Shown here: one piece after another, positions 63,989 to 64,000 of the stretch
Numbering within the stretch: the first letter of the stretch is position 1
Layout of the letters: every line of letters begins with the position of its first letter
From: Agapetus fuscipes
Lineage: Eukaryota > Arthropoda > Insecta > Trichoptera > Glossosomatidae
DNA: 64,000 bases
Assembly: GCA_951799405.1 (NCBI GenBank)
Contig: OX637344.1
Coordinates: 14,384,001 to 14,448,000 of the forward strand
Reading direction: 5' to 3'
Position numbers and translations under genes: made by a program
The notes under the pieces: generated by a model
The model's database searches: none
Seen by the model: only the letters and a program-made list of their open reading frames with translations
What the model was told of the DNA's origin: nothing

Positions 63989-64000
63989 CTGCACCCGTTT
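63989..64000 (-). other. Possible exon end (minus-strand splice donor) at the window edge
   Basis: The reverse complement reads AAACGGGTGCAG followed by GTAAGTACTC, a consensus donor. If read so as to leave one base over (phase 1), it would join the first visible exon of the kinase-like gene at 55,498, which needs exactly that. Only 12 bases are visible, so this is a suggestion. Confidence 0.3.

Overview
The window is animal nuclear DNA, almost certainly from an arthropod and probably an insect. The evidence is two pickpocket-type DEG/ENaC channel genes cut into many small exons with clean GT-AG splice sites, one conserved MIT/kinase-like gene, AT-rich sequence, and a very dense load of LINEs, tRNA- and 5S-derived SINEs and short inverted-repeat DNA transposons. 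The species cannot be named from the sequence.

Layout. Positions 1 to about 21,150 hold no convincing host gene. They are a mosaic of truncated non-LTR retrotransposons (called here LINE-alpha, -beta, -gamma and -delta), three SINE families (SINE-A, a 5S rRNA plus tRNA chimera; SINE-B, tRNA-like; SINE-C, Leu/Ser-tRNA-like), fold-back elements, MITEs, a 30-bp tandem array and a 16-bp minisatellite. Positions 21,206-26,814 carry channel gene A (11 exons, 481 residues). Positions 30,302-44,099 carry its tandem paralogue, channel gene B (11 exons, 485 residues). Intron phases are identical in the two, and exons 2-11 have identical lengths. Gene B is larger mainly because intron 5 (33,632-40,508) holds a nest of transposons: a LINE-alpha copy split by a hAT-like element (8-bp duplication ATTTAAAA), itself split by a 5.4-kb PIF/Harbinger element (TTA duplication). 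The Harbinger element still has an open DDE transposase and a three-exon Myb/SANT-like partner gene.

On the minus strand, 47,525-55,498 carries seven exons of an S6K-like MIT-plus-kinase gene (RPS6KC1/RPS6KL1/S6KL type). Its 5' end lies upstream, perhaps at the right edge of the window, where a minus-strand splice donor is visible. It looks catalytically dead: the HRD motif reads C-R-N and there is no DFG. From 55,500 to 64,000 there is only repeat-rich intronic or intergenic DNA. It includes a 2.2-kb TIR element with an 8-bp duplication and a 312-bp TTAA-flanked MITE sitting inside a tRNA-like SINE.

How the parts relate. The two channels are products of one tandem duplication and would each make a subunit of a trimeric amiloride-type cation channel. 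The kinase-like gene is an unrelated, convergently oriented neighbour. Most of the remaining structure records repeated insertion, often element into element, and the target-site duplications let the order of events be read directly.
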